A DNA stretch of 64,000 bases from Sva-07 sp963829585 (lineage in GTDB: Bacteria; Actinomycetota; Acidimicrobiia; Acidimicrobiales; Ilumatobacteraceae). Positions within the stretch are counted from its first letter, which is position 1, and the number at the start of each line of letters is the position of its first letter. Positions 55,393 through 64,000 of this stretch are shown here, in pieces. The stretch is from contig CAWHJD010000029.1 in assembly GCA_963829585.1 (NCBI GenBank), forward strand, positions 62,001 to 126,000, in the 5' to 3' direction. A program made the position numbers and the translations under genes. The notes beneath the pieces are model-generated. The model worked only from the letters and a program-made list of their open reading frames with translations. It was not told the DNA's origin and made no database searches.

Positions 55393-56607
55393 TCAGCGGT
55401 TGAGGAGGACCGGGAGGTTGCGGGGGCCGCGGACCTGGCCGTTGGCCCACTTGGTCTCGATCGACGTGTCGAGTGAGTAGTTCGGGAATGCCCGCAGCCA
55501 CTCCTGCAGGGCGACGAGCATCTCGAGGCGGGCCAGGTTGGATCCGACGCAGCGATGGATGCCGAGCCCGAACGCGACGTGGCGGTTGTTGAGGCGATCC
55601 ATGTCGAACACGTCGGCATGCTCGAACGCGGCGGGGTCGTGGTTGGCGGCCGGGAACGTCACGAGCATCTGGTCGCCGGGATGTACCGGGCAGCCGCCGA
55701 TCTCGGTTTCCGCGATGACCTTGCGTGCCATCGTGACCGGCGCGTAGTAGCGCAGCACCTCCTCGTTCGCGGTGTTCCACAGCAGGTCGTCGTTGTCCGC
55801 GGCGACGAGGCGTTGGACCTCGTCGTTGTGCTGCGCGAAATGCCAGAGGCCGGAGCCGATCGCGCTCCAGGTCGTGTCGATCCCGGCGACGATGAGCAGC
55901 CGGATGTAGCCGAGCTTGAGGTCCCAGTCGACCGGCTCCCCCTCGATCTCGGCGTTGGCGACGAGCGTGAGCATGTCGTCCTTCGGATGCTCGAGCCGGT
56001 CGCGCAGCAGTACGTCGATGTAGTCGCCCATCTCCCTGGCGACGGCGACGCGCACCGAGTTGTCGCGTGGTGCCAGCTGGAAGTTGCGGTAGATCCAGTC
56101 GCGGAACATGTCGGCGTCCTCCTCGGGCAGGCCCGTGAGGATGCAGATGCCGTGTACCGGAATGTGCTGCGCGTACTGCTCGGCCGCGTCGGCGGTGCTC
56201 GCCCCGTCGAGGTCGGCGATCAGCTGACGGCAGAACGTGCGCAACTGCTCCTCGAGCGGAGCGACCTTCTTGGGGCTGAACGCAGGCAGCAGGAGACGGC
56301 GGTGGCCGTGGTGCTCGGGCGGGTCCGACGTGATCGGGGGCGCCGGTGAGCGGGGCGCGTCCGGTCGGCTCACGTTGACCCAGATCGACGAGAAGTGTTC
56401 GGTGTCGTTGGCCACCGCAGCGACGGCTTCCATCGTCACCGGCATGAACGCGCGCCCGTACCGTTCGGTGGTGGCCACCGGGCACTGCTCGCGCACCGCG
56501 TTCCAGATGTCGATCGCGTTCGGACCCCACTGTTCGTCGAGCCAGTCCCAGTCGGTCGACCAGTTCTCGACCGGTGGCATCTCCACGTGCTCGCCCCCGT
56601 ATGCCAT
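55393..56607 (-). CDS. Cytochrome P450
   Basis: 404-residue soluble bacterial P450. The haem motif is FGLGIHRCVGSNLARLE, with Cys353 the axial ligand. The I-helix has VAGIDTTWSAIG, with the Asp-Thr pair for oxygen activation, and the ExxR is in EEVLRYYAP. The ATG at 56607 follows AGGGGGA. It is immediately upstream of a hydratase, acyl-CoA and aldehyde dehydrogenase group, so it may hydroxylate a hydrocarbon, terpenoid or sterol side chain. No reductase or ferredoxin gene is in the window. Confidence 0.93.
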   Translation of the reverse strand: MAYGGEHVEMPPVENWSTDWDWLDEQWGPNAIDIWNAVREQCPVATTERYGRAFMPVTMEAVAAVANDTEHFSSIWVNVSRPDAPRSPAPPITSDPPEHHGHRRLLLPAFSPKKVAPLEEQLRTFCRQLIADLDGASTADAAEQYAQHIPVHGICILTGLPEEDADMFRDWIYRNFQLAPRDNSVRVAVAREMGDYIDVLLRDRLEHPKDDMLTLVANAEIEGEPVDWDLKLGYIRLLIVAGIDTTWSAIGSGLWHFAQHNDEVQRLVAADNDDLLWNTANEEVLRYYAPVTMARKVIAETEIGGCPVHPGDQMLVTFPAANHDPAAFEHADVFDMDRLNNRHVAFGLGIHRCVGSNLARLEMLVALQEWLRAFPNYSLDTSIETKWANGQVRGPRNLPVLLNR

Positions 56608-56661
56608 GGCTGTCCCCCTGTCGTCGACTCCCTGTGCGAACGGTAGTCCTGCGATCGAGGC

Positions 56662-57072
56662 TCAGCCAGTGTCGAGGGCCACGACGGCGGTGCCGGTGAC
56701 CACGTGCTCGCCGTCGCGGTCGAGCCAGACCTCGCAGGTGGCGCGTCGTTCGCCGTCGACCGTGGCCACGGAGATGACCCGTCCGCCGGCGGTGACGCTG
56801 TCGCCGTCGAGCACCGGGCGTCCGAACGACACCGTCAGCCGTCGGACGCACGACGGACCGGCCCATGCGAGCAGCATGTTGGCGATGTAGCCCAGGTTGA
56901 GCGGCCCCTGGTTGATCACCCGTCCGGGAAGGCCGAGTGCCGCATTGGCGTCACGGTCCCAGTGGACCGTGTACGGGTCGCGCAGGATGGCGGCCATCGT
57001 GCGCATCCGCGCCGGATCGACGAACGGCATCGTCCACGGCGGGATGTCGTCGCCCTCGCGAACGTCGCTCAT
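56662..57072 (-). CDS. MaoC-like hot-dog dehydratase
   Basis: 136-residue MaoC/hot-dog protein. It contains RVINQGPLNLGYIANMLLAW, in the place of the hydratase-2 helix, and GDSVTAGGRVISV strands. ATG at 57072 overlaps the stop of the upstream FAS1-like gene (57069) by four bases, so the two halves form a heterodimeric enoyl-CoA hydratase, as known for split MaoC proteins in actinobacterial steroid degradation. The catalytic Asp/His pair cannot be assigned with confidence. Confidence 0.75.
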   Translation of the reverse strand: MSDVREGDDIPPWTMPFVDPARMRTMAAILRDPYTVHWDRDANAALGLPGRVINQGPLNLGYIANMLLAWAGPSCVRRLTVSFGRPVLDGDSVTAGGRVISVATVDGERRATCEVWLDRDGEHVVTGTAVVALDTG

Positions 57073-57518
57073 CGCCGCAGCACCCAACGATTCGTGATCC
57101 GGGCGGCCATGCGATCGTCCTCGTCGAACAGGGTGATCTCGAAGGCCATCTTGTCGACGACCCGTCCGGTCTCGTCGGTGACCCGCTGCGCGGCGACGAT
57201 GCCGCCCTCCATCCGGTACTCGACGTCTTCGGTGAGTGGGCCGAAGTACTCCCAGTCGTATCCCTCGAGCCCGACCGAACCCGGGCCCGCCACGCCGCCC
57301 AGTTCGAACAACTCGGTGATCGAGGTGCCGACGCCGAGGATCGGAACGTGGAACAGGACGATCGGGTGGACGAGTCGGTCCGGCAGCGGTTCGCGGCCGG
57401 TGCACTCGGTGAGCAACCAGTTCTCCCAGTGCTCGATGCGGTATCGGCCCCCGGCGAAGCGATGACCGACCAACGACTGGAGCTGGGCGTCGGTCAGACC
57501 CTCACCCATGGCGATCAC
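57069..57518 (-). CDS. MaoC-type N-terminal (FAS1-like) dehydratase domain protein
   Basis: 149-residue hot-dog protein of the FAS1_DH_region/MaoC_dehydrat_N group. It has HPIVLFHVPILGVG and GYDWEYFGPLTEDVEYRMEGG, the substrate-side strands of this half-hydratase. Start is GTG at 57518 or ATG at 57509. It overlaps the next gene by four bases and is likely its structural partner, forming a single acyl-CoA hydratase. Followed upstream by an acyl-CoA dehydrogenase gene ending at 57540. Confidence 0.72.
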   Translation of the reverse strand: MIAMGEGLTDAQLQSLVGHRFAGGRYRIEHWENWLLTECTGREPLPDRLVHPIVLFHVPILGVGTSITELFELGGVAGPGSVGLEGYDWEYFGPLTEDVEYRMEGGIVAAQRVTDETGRVVDKMAFEITLFDEDDRMAARITNRWVLRR

Positions 57519-57539
57519 GACCGCGACGTCGTTCCCGGC

Positions 57540-58796
57540 TCACCGGCCGGGGCTCGGCGCCGGCCCACCGGTTCCGGCGAACTCTGCCGGCGCCTCGTGA
57601 CCGAGGAAGATCTTCCCCAGCTCGGCATAGAGCGGATGGGCCACCCAGCGATGGGTCGCGCAGCCGTGCGCGTCCCGCAGCTTGCGTTCGAGCGGGCTGT
57701 CCATCCGTATCGCCGACGTGCCGGCGGCATTGTGGATCGAGTCGACGACCTGCATCGACGCGTTCGCCGCGTGGGTGCAGGCCAGTCGGGCGATCTGCGT
57801 CCGTTCGGCGGACGGTGCGTCGCGCCCGGCCCACAGCTCGTCCTCGACCTGGCCCATCGCCTCGAACAGGAACGCCCTCGCCGCGCGCAGTGTGGCTTCA
57901 CCCTCGCCCATCCGGTACTGGGCCACCGGCCGGTCGCGCAGAGGTGTGCTCGAGAGCATCGGAGTCTTGGCGTTGGCCAGGACCGCGAACTCGTCGAGCG
58001 CTCCGCGGGCGACGCCGATCGCGACGGCGGCCTTGTTGTAGGCGAGCCGCAACGGTACGGGGATCCGGTACACAGGGTTCTCGTAGAGGGGCGGGACGGT
58101 GACCAGGTCGACCTCGGCGAAGCGCGCCGGAACGACGCCTCCCTCGGTGACGACGTCGTGGCTTCCCGATCCGCGCAGCCCGGCGACGTCCCAGGTGTCG
58201 AGGATCTCCCACTGGTCGCGGTGCATCATCCAGAGCTTCACCGTCGGCGCACCGTTGGTCAGCCTGATCTCGTCACCGTCGAACACGGGCGCAACCATGA
58301 AGCACCAGGTCGCGTTGTGGCATCCGCTGATGAACGTCGTGTGCGCCCACACCCGGTAGCTGCCGTCTGGTTGCGCGACCGCCCGAGACGGCGTCGTGCC
58401 CGGGCCACCCCCGCCGCACATGATCACGTTCGGGTCGCCGAGGTAGACCTCTTCGGCCAACTCCTTCGCCATGCCGCCGGCGGCCATCGCGTTGATCTCC
58501 GAGCCGAGCATCACGTTCCAGCCGACCGAGGCGTCGATCGCCGAGATCGCCTCGATCACCTCGATCGTCTGGCCGACCGAGGCATCCTCGCCACCGAGTT
58601 CCCGCGGGATGGTGAATCGGAAGAGGCCGGCGTCGACCAGGGCGTCGATGACGAACGACGGGCACCGTCGCAGCTGCTGGGCCTCGTCGCCGCCGCGACG
58701 GATCACGTCGTCGAGCGACGCGACACGTTCGAGCAGGCTCGGTTCCGACGGGTTCGACGACACCGTCGTGTTCGTGTCGTTCGTGATGATTGCCAT
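57540..58796 (-). CDS. Acyl-CoA dehydrogenase / flavin monooxygenase-like protein
   Basis: 418-residue acyl-CoA dehydrogenase fold. It has FTIPRELGGEDASVGQTIEVIEAISAIDASVGW near the N-terminus and VAGLRGSGSHDV before the C-terminal helical domain, typical of the HsaA/type-2 acyl-CoA dehydrogenase branch rather than short-chain FadE proteins. The canonical catalytic Glu is not evident, so it could be a flavin-dependent hydroxylase. GGGGGA precedes the ATG, which is followed upstream by an AT-rich stretch that holds TTAACC and TATTCG, a possible promoter. Confidence 0.8.
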   Translation of the reverse strand: MAIITNDTNTTVSSNPSEPSLLERVASLDDVIRRGGDEAQQLRRCPSFVIDALVDAGLFRFTIPRELGGEDASVGQTIEVIEAISAIDASVGWNVMLGSEINAMAAGGMAKELAEEVYLGDPNVIMCGGGGPGTTPSRAVAQPDGSYRVWAHTTFISGCHNATWCFMVAPVFDGDEIRLTNGAPTVKLWMMHRDQWEILDTWDVAGLRGSGSHDVVTEGGVVPARFAEVDLVTVPPLYENPVYRIPVPLRLAYNKAAVAIGVARGALDEFAVLANAKTPMLSSTPLRDRPVAQYRMGEGEATLRAARAFLFEAMGQVEDELWAGRDAPSAERTQIARLACTHAANASMQVVDSIHNAAGTSAIRMDSPLERKLRDAHGCATHRWVAHPLYAELGKIFLGHEAPAEFAGTGGPAPSPGR

Positions 58797-58880
58797 GTTT
58801 CCATCCCCCGTTCCCGAATATTGATCGAAAGGTTAATTCATTCGGTCCGGGGCGTCGGCCTCGGACCGGCCGGTATCTGT

Positions 58881-60311
<1,431 letters not shown>

Positions 60312-60415
60312 CGGAATGCTCCTCGTCTCGTCGGATCGATGACTGCACGCTCACCATATGTGCAGCGCCGGCAGCCGTCCGGGGTCGGAGGCCGTGCGAG
60401 GCCGGCGGTGGGCGG

Positions 60416-61177
60416 TCAGCGCGGGGCGAAGCGTGTGCCGGCGTCGAGGCGGATCGTGTCACCGTTGAGCATCGGGTTCTCGATGATCGCCACGGCGAGG
60501 CGCGCGTACTCGTCGGGGCGACCGAGCCGACGCGGGAACGCAGCGTCCTTGGTCAGGTTCGCTGCCCGTTCTTCGGTCACCCCGGCGGTCAGCCCGGTGG
60601 CGAAGAGGCTCGGTGCGATCGTGTTGACCCGGATCCCGAGCGTGCCGAGGTCGCGGGCCATGGTGAGTGTCATCCCCGCGATGCCGGCCTTGGCGGCCGT
60701 GTAGGCGACCTGGCCGATCTGGCCCTCGAACGCGGCGATCGACGCGGTGTTGATCAGCACGCCGCGTTCGCCGTCGTCGTTCGGTTCGTTCTCGGCCATG
60801 TGCATCGCACAGAGCCGGTTGGTGTTGAACGTGCCGATCAGGTTGAGGTCGATCACGGCCCGGAAGTCGTCGAGGTCGAATGGTCCGTTGCGTCCGAGCG
60901 TGCGTCCGGCCTTGCCGCCGCCGGCGGTGTTGACGGCCACGTCGAGCCCGCCGAGGGCCTGGACGGCCTGGGCGATGACGGCCTCGATGCCCTCGAAGTC
61001 CAAGACGTCGGTCGGGTGCCACGTGCCGCCCAGTTGGGCAGCGACCTCGGCGCCGGCCGACTGCTCGCGGTCGAGGATGGCGACGGTGCCACCGCCTGCA
61101 GCGATCCGCTCCGCCGTGGCGCGGGCGAAGCCGGAGGCCCCACCGACGAGGATTGCCCGCAGTCCGTCGATCTCCAT
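60416..61177 (-). CDS. Short-chain dehydrogenase (HSD10/3-hydroxyacyl-CoA dehydrogenase-like)
   Basis: 253-residue classical SDR. It has ILVGGASGFARATAE (9-23) for NAD binding, Asp-rich DVLDFEGI, the N-A-G motif variant VNTAGGG, Ser146, Tyr159 and Lys163 (YTAAK). The layout, with ALGGLDVAVNTAGGGKAG and a long loop before Ser146, fits type 10 hydroxysteroid/3-hydroxyacyl-CoA dehydrogenases. AGGAG precedes the ATG. Works with hydratase and acyl-CoA dehydrogenase in beta-oxidation, by inference. Confidence 0.9.
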   Translation of the reverse strand: MEIDGLRAILVGGASGFARATAERIAAGGGTVAILDREQSAGAEVAAQLGGTWHPTDVLDFEGIEAVIAQAVQALGGLDVAVNTAGGGKAGRTLGRNGPFDLDDFRAVIDLNLIGTFNTNRLCAMHMAENEPNDDGERGVLINTASIAAFEGQIGQVAYTAAKAGIAGMTLTMARDLGTLGIRVNTIAPSLFATGLTAGVTEERAANLTKDAAFPRRLGRPDEYARLAVAIIENPMLNGDTIRLDAGTRFAPR

Positions 61178-61329
61178 GGTCGTGCTCCTGTCCTCGTGTC
61201 GCCGGGCACTCGCGCTACGCCGGCGGCCGGTCCGTGATGTCGCTCGGACCTTATCGATCCGGTTCGACGGGCGGATGACCGCGGTCCTGTTGAGGCCCGG
61301 GCGTTGCCCGAAACGCGAGACTGAACGGC

Positions 61330-62505
61330 ATGGACTTCTCGCCGGACGACGACCACCACGCGATCGCCGACGCCGTCGATCGCGTGTGTGCCGACTTCGA
61401 CGACACGTACTGGGCCGGGTGCGACCAGCGCCACGAGTTCCCGTGGGCCTTCTACTCGGCGATGGCCGAGGGCGGGTGGCTCGGCGTCGCCATCCCCGAG
61501 GCGTACGGCGGTGGTGGCCGGGGGATCACCGAGTGCGCGATCGTCCTCAACCGGGTGGCAGCCTCCGGCGCGGCGATGAACGGGTCGTCGGCGCTCCATC
61601 TCACGATGTTCGGGCTGAACCCGGTGGTGAAGTTCGGCAGCGAGCGGCTGAAGGAGGCGTTCCTGCCGCGGGCCGCGGCGGGCGACCTGCACGTCGCGTT
61701 CGGGGTGACCGAACCCGATGCCGGCACCGACACCTCGCGCATCAGCACCCGGGCGATCGACGACGGCAGTGGCGGCTTCGTGGTGCGGGGCCGCAAGATC
61801 TGGACCTCGAAGGCGCTCGAGTCCGAGGTCTGCCTGCTGCTCGCCCGTACCGACGACGCTGATCCGCACGACCCGCGAAGGCGGTTCGACGGGTTGAGCC
61901 TGTTCCTGGTCGATCTCGACCCGGCCTACTGCGACATCGTGGCGATCCCGAAGCTCGGCCGCAACGCCGTCGCGTCGTGTGAGGTGGCGTACGACGACCT
62001 GCCCGTCGAGGGGTGGCGGCTGGTCGGCGAACGGGGCCGGGGGTTCCAGCAGATCCTCCACGGCCTCAACCCCGAGCGGGTGCTGCTCGCGGCGATGGCG
62101 TGTGGGATCGGCGAGGCGGCCCTGCGACGAGCAGTCGGCTACGCCAAGGAGCGCATCGTCTTCGATCGACCGATCGGCGCCAACCAGGCGATCGCCCATC
62201 CGCTGGCCCAGGCGCACATGCAGCTGCATGCCGCCGGGTTGGTGTGGCGCGAGGCCGCCTGGCGGTACGACCAGGGACTGGAGTGCGGCGAGGAGGCCAA
62301 CACCGCGAAGTACCTCGCCGCCGAGTCGAGTTTCTTCGCGGCCGACCAGGCGATGCAGACCCACGGTGGTCTCGGCTACGCGTCGGAGTACCACGTCGAG
62401 CGGTACTGGCGCGAGGCGCGGTTGCAGCGTCTCGCCCCGGTGAGCCAGGAGATGACCTGCAACTTCATCGCCCAGCAGGTGCTCGGCCTGCCCCGCTCGT
62501 ACTGA
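61330..62505 (+). CDS. Acyl-CoA dehydrogenase
   Basis: 391-residue FAD acyl-CoA dehydrogenase. The substrate and FAD segment is VAFGVTEPDAGTDTSRISTRA; KIWTSKALESEVCLLLARTDD follows, and the C-terminal QTHGGLGYASEYHVERYWREARL segment contains flavin contacts. The catalytic Glu is probably in the last third. GAGACT lies seven bases before the ATG at 61330, so it has its own promoter, divergent from the SDR gene. Does an alpha,beta-oxidation step on an unknown acyl-CoA. Confidence 0.92.
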   Translation: MDFSPDDDHHAIADAVDRVCADFDDTYWAGCDQRHEFPWAFYSAMAEGGWLGVAIPEAYGGGGRGITECAIVLNRVAASGAAMNGSSALHLTMFGLNPVVKFGSERLKEAFLPRAAAGDLHVAFGVTEPDAGTDTSRISTRAIDDGSGGFVVRGRKIWTSKALESEVCLLLARTDDADPHDPRRRFDGLSLFLVDLDPAYCDIVAIPKLGRNAVASCEVAYDDLPVEGWRLVGERGRGFQQILHGLNPERVLLAAMACGIGEAALRRAVGYAKERIVFDRPIGANQAIAHPLAQAHMQLHAAGLVWREAAWRYDQGLECGEEANTAKYLAAESSFFAADQAMQTHGGLGYASEYHVERYWREARLQRLAPVSQEMTCNFIAQQVLGLPRSY

Positions 62506-62524
62506 GCGGCTCGGTCACCGACGT

Positions 62525-63388
62525 TCAGAGGCCTCGCCGACCACCCTCACGCAGCATCGGCTCATGGCTCGCGAATCGCCCCCGTCCCGGTGCGGCCCCT
62601 TCGACCGACCCGGTGGTCAGGCCTCCGTCGACCACGAGCGTGTGACCGCTCACGAATCCCGCCCGGTCCGACATGAGCCACGTGGCGGCCTCGGCGATGT
62701 CCTCGGCGAGACCGGCGCGCCCCTTCAACGGGGTGGCTTTCGTGGTGAAGTACTCCAGCGAACGCTCGAGGGCGTCGGGGTCGCCGAACAGCACATCGGC
62801 GTTCATCGGTGTGTTGTGCTTGCCGGGAGCGATCGCGTTGGCCCGCACGCCGTACGGTCCGAGTTCGGCGGCGAGGTTCTTGGTGAACCCGACGATCGCG
62901 GTCTTGGCCATGTTGTAGGCGTGAGGTCCCAACCCGCCCTGGATGCCGGCCACGGAACTCGTCGCCAGGATCACACCGAAGCCCTGCGGCTTCATCACCC
63001 GCGCCGCGTGCTTCGATCCGAGGAAGACGGACTTCAGCAACACGTCGATCGAGAACTGCCATTCGTCGAGGGGCGTCTCGTCGATCGGACCGACGGATCC
63101 GACGATGCCGGCGTTGTTGAACATGCAGTCGAGCCGGCCCCACTGCTCGACGGTCTCGTCGACCACCGATCGGATCGCCTCCTCCGACGTCACGTCCACG
63201 TGGCGGTACACAGCGGCGTCGCCCAGATCAGCCGCCACCGCCTCGCCTTTGGCGTCCTGGATGTCGGCAACGACGACACGCGCTCCCTCGCGGACCATGA
63301 GGCGGCACGTCGCCTCGCCCAGCCCGCTCGCGCCCCCCGTCACGATCGCGGTCTTGCCGGCCACCATTCCCTGCATCGGATCGGTCAT
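62525..63388 (-). CDS. Short-chain dehydrogenase/reductase
   Basis: 287-residue classical SDR. The cofactor motif is TGGASGLGEA (17-26), followed by NNAG (91-94), Ser144 or 145, Tyr158 and Lys162 (YNMAK). The acidic Asp42 (VVADIQD) indicates NAD+ rather than NADP+. A C-terminal extension of about 30 residues follows TLVVDGG. Convergent with the acyl-CoA dehydrogenase gene, with only 19 bases between the stops. The ATG was chosen at the first position with a plausible N-terminus; a longer frame is open upstream. Confidence 0.9.
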   Translation of the reverse strand: MTDPMQGMVAGKTAIVTGGASGLGEATCRLMVREGARVVVADIQDAKGEAVAADLGDAAVYRHVDVTSEEAIRSVVDETVEQWGRLDCMFNNAGIVGSVGPIDETPLDEWQFSIDVLLKSVFLGSKHAARVMKPQGFGVILATSSVAGIQGGLGPHAYNMAKTAIVGFTKNLAAELGPYGVRANAIAPGKHNTPMNADVLFGDPDALERSLEYFTTKATPLKGRAGLAEDIAEAATWLMSDRAGFVSGHTLVVDGGLTTGSVEGAAPGRGRFASHEPMLREGGRRGL

Positions 63389-63443
63389 GCCACAGTGTCG
63401 CCGGTCGGGCCGGGCCGTCACGGACCGGCGACGCCGGATCGGC

Positions 63444-64000
63444 TCAGAGCGCGCGCGACAGCGCCGCGGCTTGATGGATCGCGGGCAGGACGCCGGTGGT
63501 CCCGGTGACATCGCCGACCTGGTGGACACTCCACGTCGCGGGTTCGGCCGAGAGGTACTCACCGAGTTCGCGGTTGGGTTGGCCGTAGGTGACGATCACG
63601 ACGGTCTCGGCCGGGATCGTGCGCACCCGATCGGTGAATGCGACGCCGATGTCGACGGCGTCGGGCCGGATCTCCAGGAGATGGTGACCGCCGATGAAGT
63701 CGAACGCGCCCGACAGGAGGCGCTCCTTCGCCGCGGCGACGGTGGCCGGTGGGTACGGCAGCGTCGCCCCGATGGCGTCGAGTCGGCCCACCATCGTCAC
63801 GCTCAGCCCGGCCTCGAGGAGTGCGTCGGCGACGGAGATCGCCTCGAACGTGCCGGTGTCGTCGTACACGAGTGCCGGTCCACGCAGTGTTGCGCGACCG
63901 CCGAAACCGAACACGTCCCACGACGTGTACACGTGGGGCAGATCGTGGCCGCGCACCGGATCGACCGGCGTCGTCAGCTGGAAGCCGTCACGGCGCGGCG
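63444..64000 (-). CDS. FAD/NAD(P)-binding oxidoreductase, C-terminal part (2,4-dienoyl-CoA reductase-like)
   Basis: Partial: the frame runs off the right edge with no start inside the window. The visible 185 residues include LPHVYTSWDVFGFGG, ALVYDDTGTFEAISVADALLEAGLSVTMVGR (second Rossmann strand), and HQVGDVTGTTGVLPAIHQAAALSRAL at the end, the FAD site of NADH:flavin oxidoreductases. The pattern fits the C-terminal half of FadH/trimethylamine dehydrogenase-type enzymes. In this context a 2,4-dienoyl-CoA reductase is plausible, but the catalytic N-terminal barrel is not visible. Confidence 0.65.
   Translation of the reverse strand, partial: PRRDGFQLTTPVDPVRGHDLPHVYTSWDVFGFGGRATLRGPALVYDDTGTFEAISVADALLEAGLSVTMVGRLDAIGATLPYPPATVAAAKERLLSGAFDFIGGHHLLEIRPDAVDIGVAFTDRVRTIPAETVVIVTYGQPNRELGEYLSAEPATWSVHQVGDVTGTTGVLPAIHQAAALSRAL

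Overview
This 64 kb window is a continuous stretch of high-GC bacterial chromosome, densely coded on both strands, with no insertion sequence, prophage, CRISPR array or stable RNA gene that I could find. It opens with the end of rplI followed by dnaB. It also carries an F420-type LLM oxidoreductase, Mrp and CtpE-like transporters, and many promoters that place the start codon directly at the expected transcription start. Together these point to an Actinomycetota, most likely Acidimicrobiia (Ilumatobacter-like). That placement is inference, not a database result.

Layout. 0-8.4 kb: rplI end, DnaA boxes, dnaB, a D-threonine-aldolase-like enzyme, a class V aminotransferase, a three-gene cassette of two diiron ferritin-like proteins plus a four-cysteine mini-protein behind a perfect palindrome, purE-purK, and a methyltransferase. 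8.5-22.4 kb: pirin, an MFS transporter, trmB, azlCD, a PH-domain protein, a D-aminoacylase/TauD/aminotransferase operon, Trk-type K+ uptake (trkH, ktrA), a lipoprotein, engB and a FabH-like synthase. 22.5-37.2 kb: a TetR/MMPL pair, a PhyH dioxygenase, two ABC ATPase-permease pairs in one operon, an LLM oxidoreductase, a geranylgeranyl-reductase-like enzyme, nitronate monooxygenase, an aminotransferase, a D-2-hydroxyacid dehydrogenase and a sigma-70 factor. 37.3-45.1 kb: a complete seven-gene Mrp Na+/H+ antiporter operon, then a small winged-helix protein, an SPFH protein and a membrane protein. 45.3-55.4 kb: a 1210-residue pyruvate:ferredoxin oxidoreductase with a DHOD-like partner, an M23 peptidase, a class V aminotransferase and a CtpE-like P-type ATPase. 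55.4-64 kb: a catabolic set (P450, two MaoC-type genes, two acyl-CoA dehydrogenases, aldehyde dehydrogenase, two SDRs and a partial 2,4-dienoyl-CoA-reductase-like gene).

Three general observations stand out. First, many transcription units have a -10-like hexamer ending 6 or 7 bases before the start codon, implying leaderless mRNAs. Several genes in the catabolic region and the TauD and nitronate monooxygenase genes instead have Shine-Dalgarno sequences. Second, a 52-base hairpin element occurs three times between genes with the same length, and one copy has a compensatory change at its outer base pair. A second, looser hairpin family flanks the LLM oxidoreductase gene. Third, seven genes, all on the minus strand, need a one-base correction (one needs two) to read as full-length family members. 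This looks more like assembly error than decay, but it must be checked because it affects a sigma factor and a K+ channel subunit.
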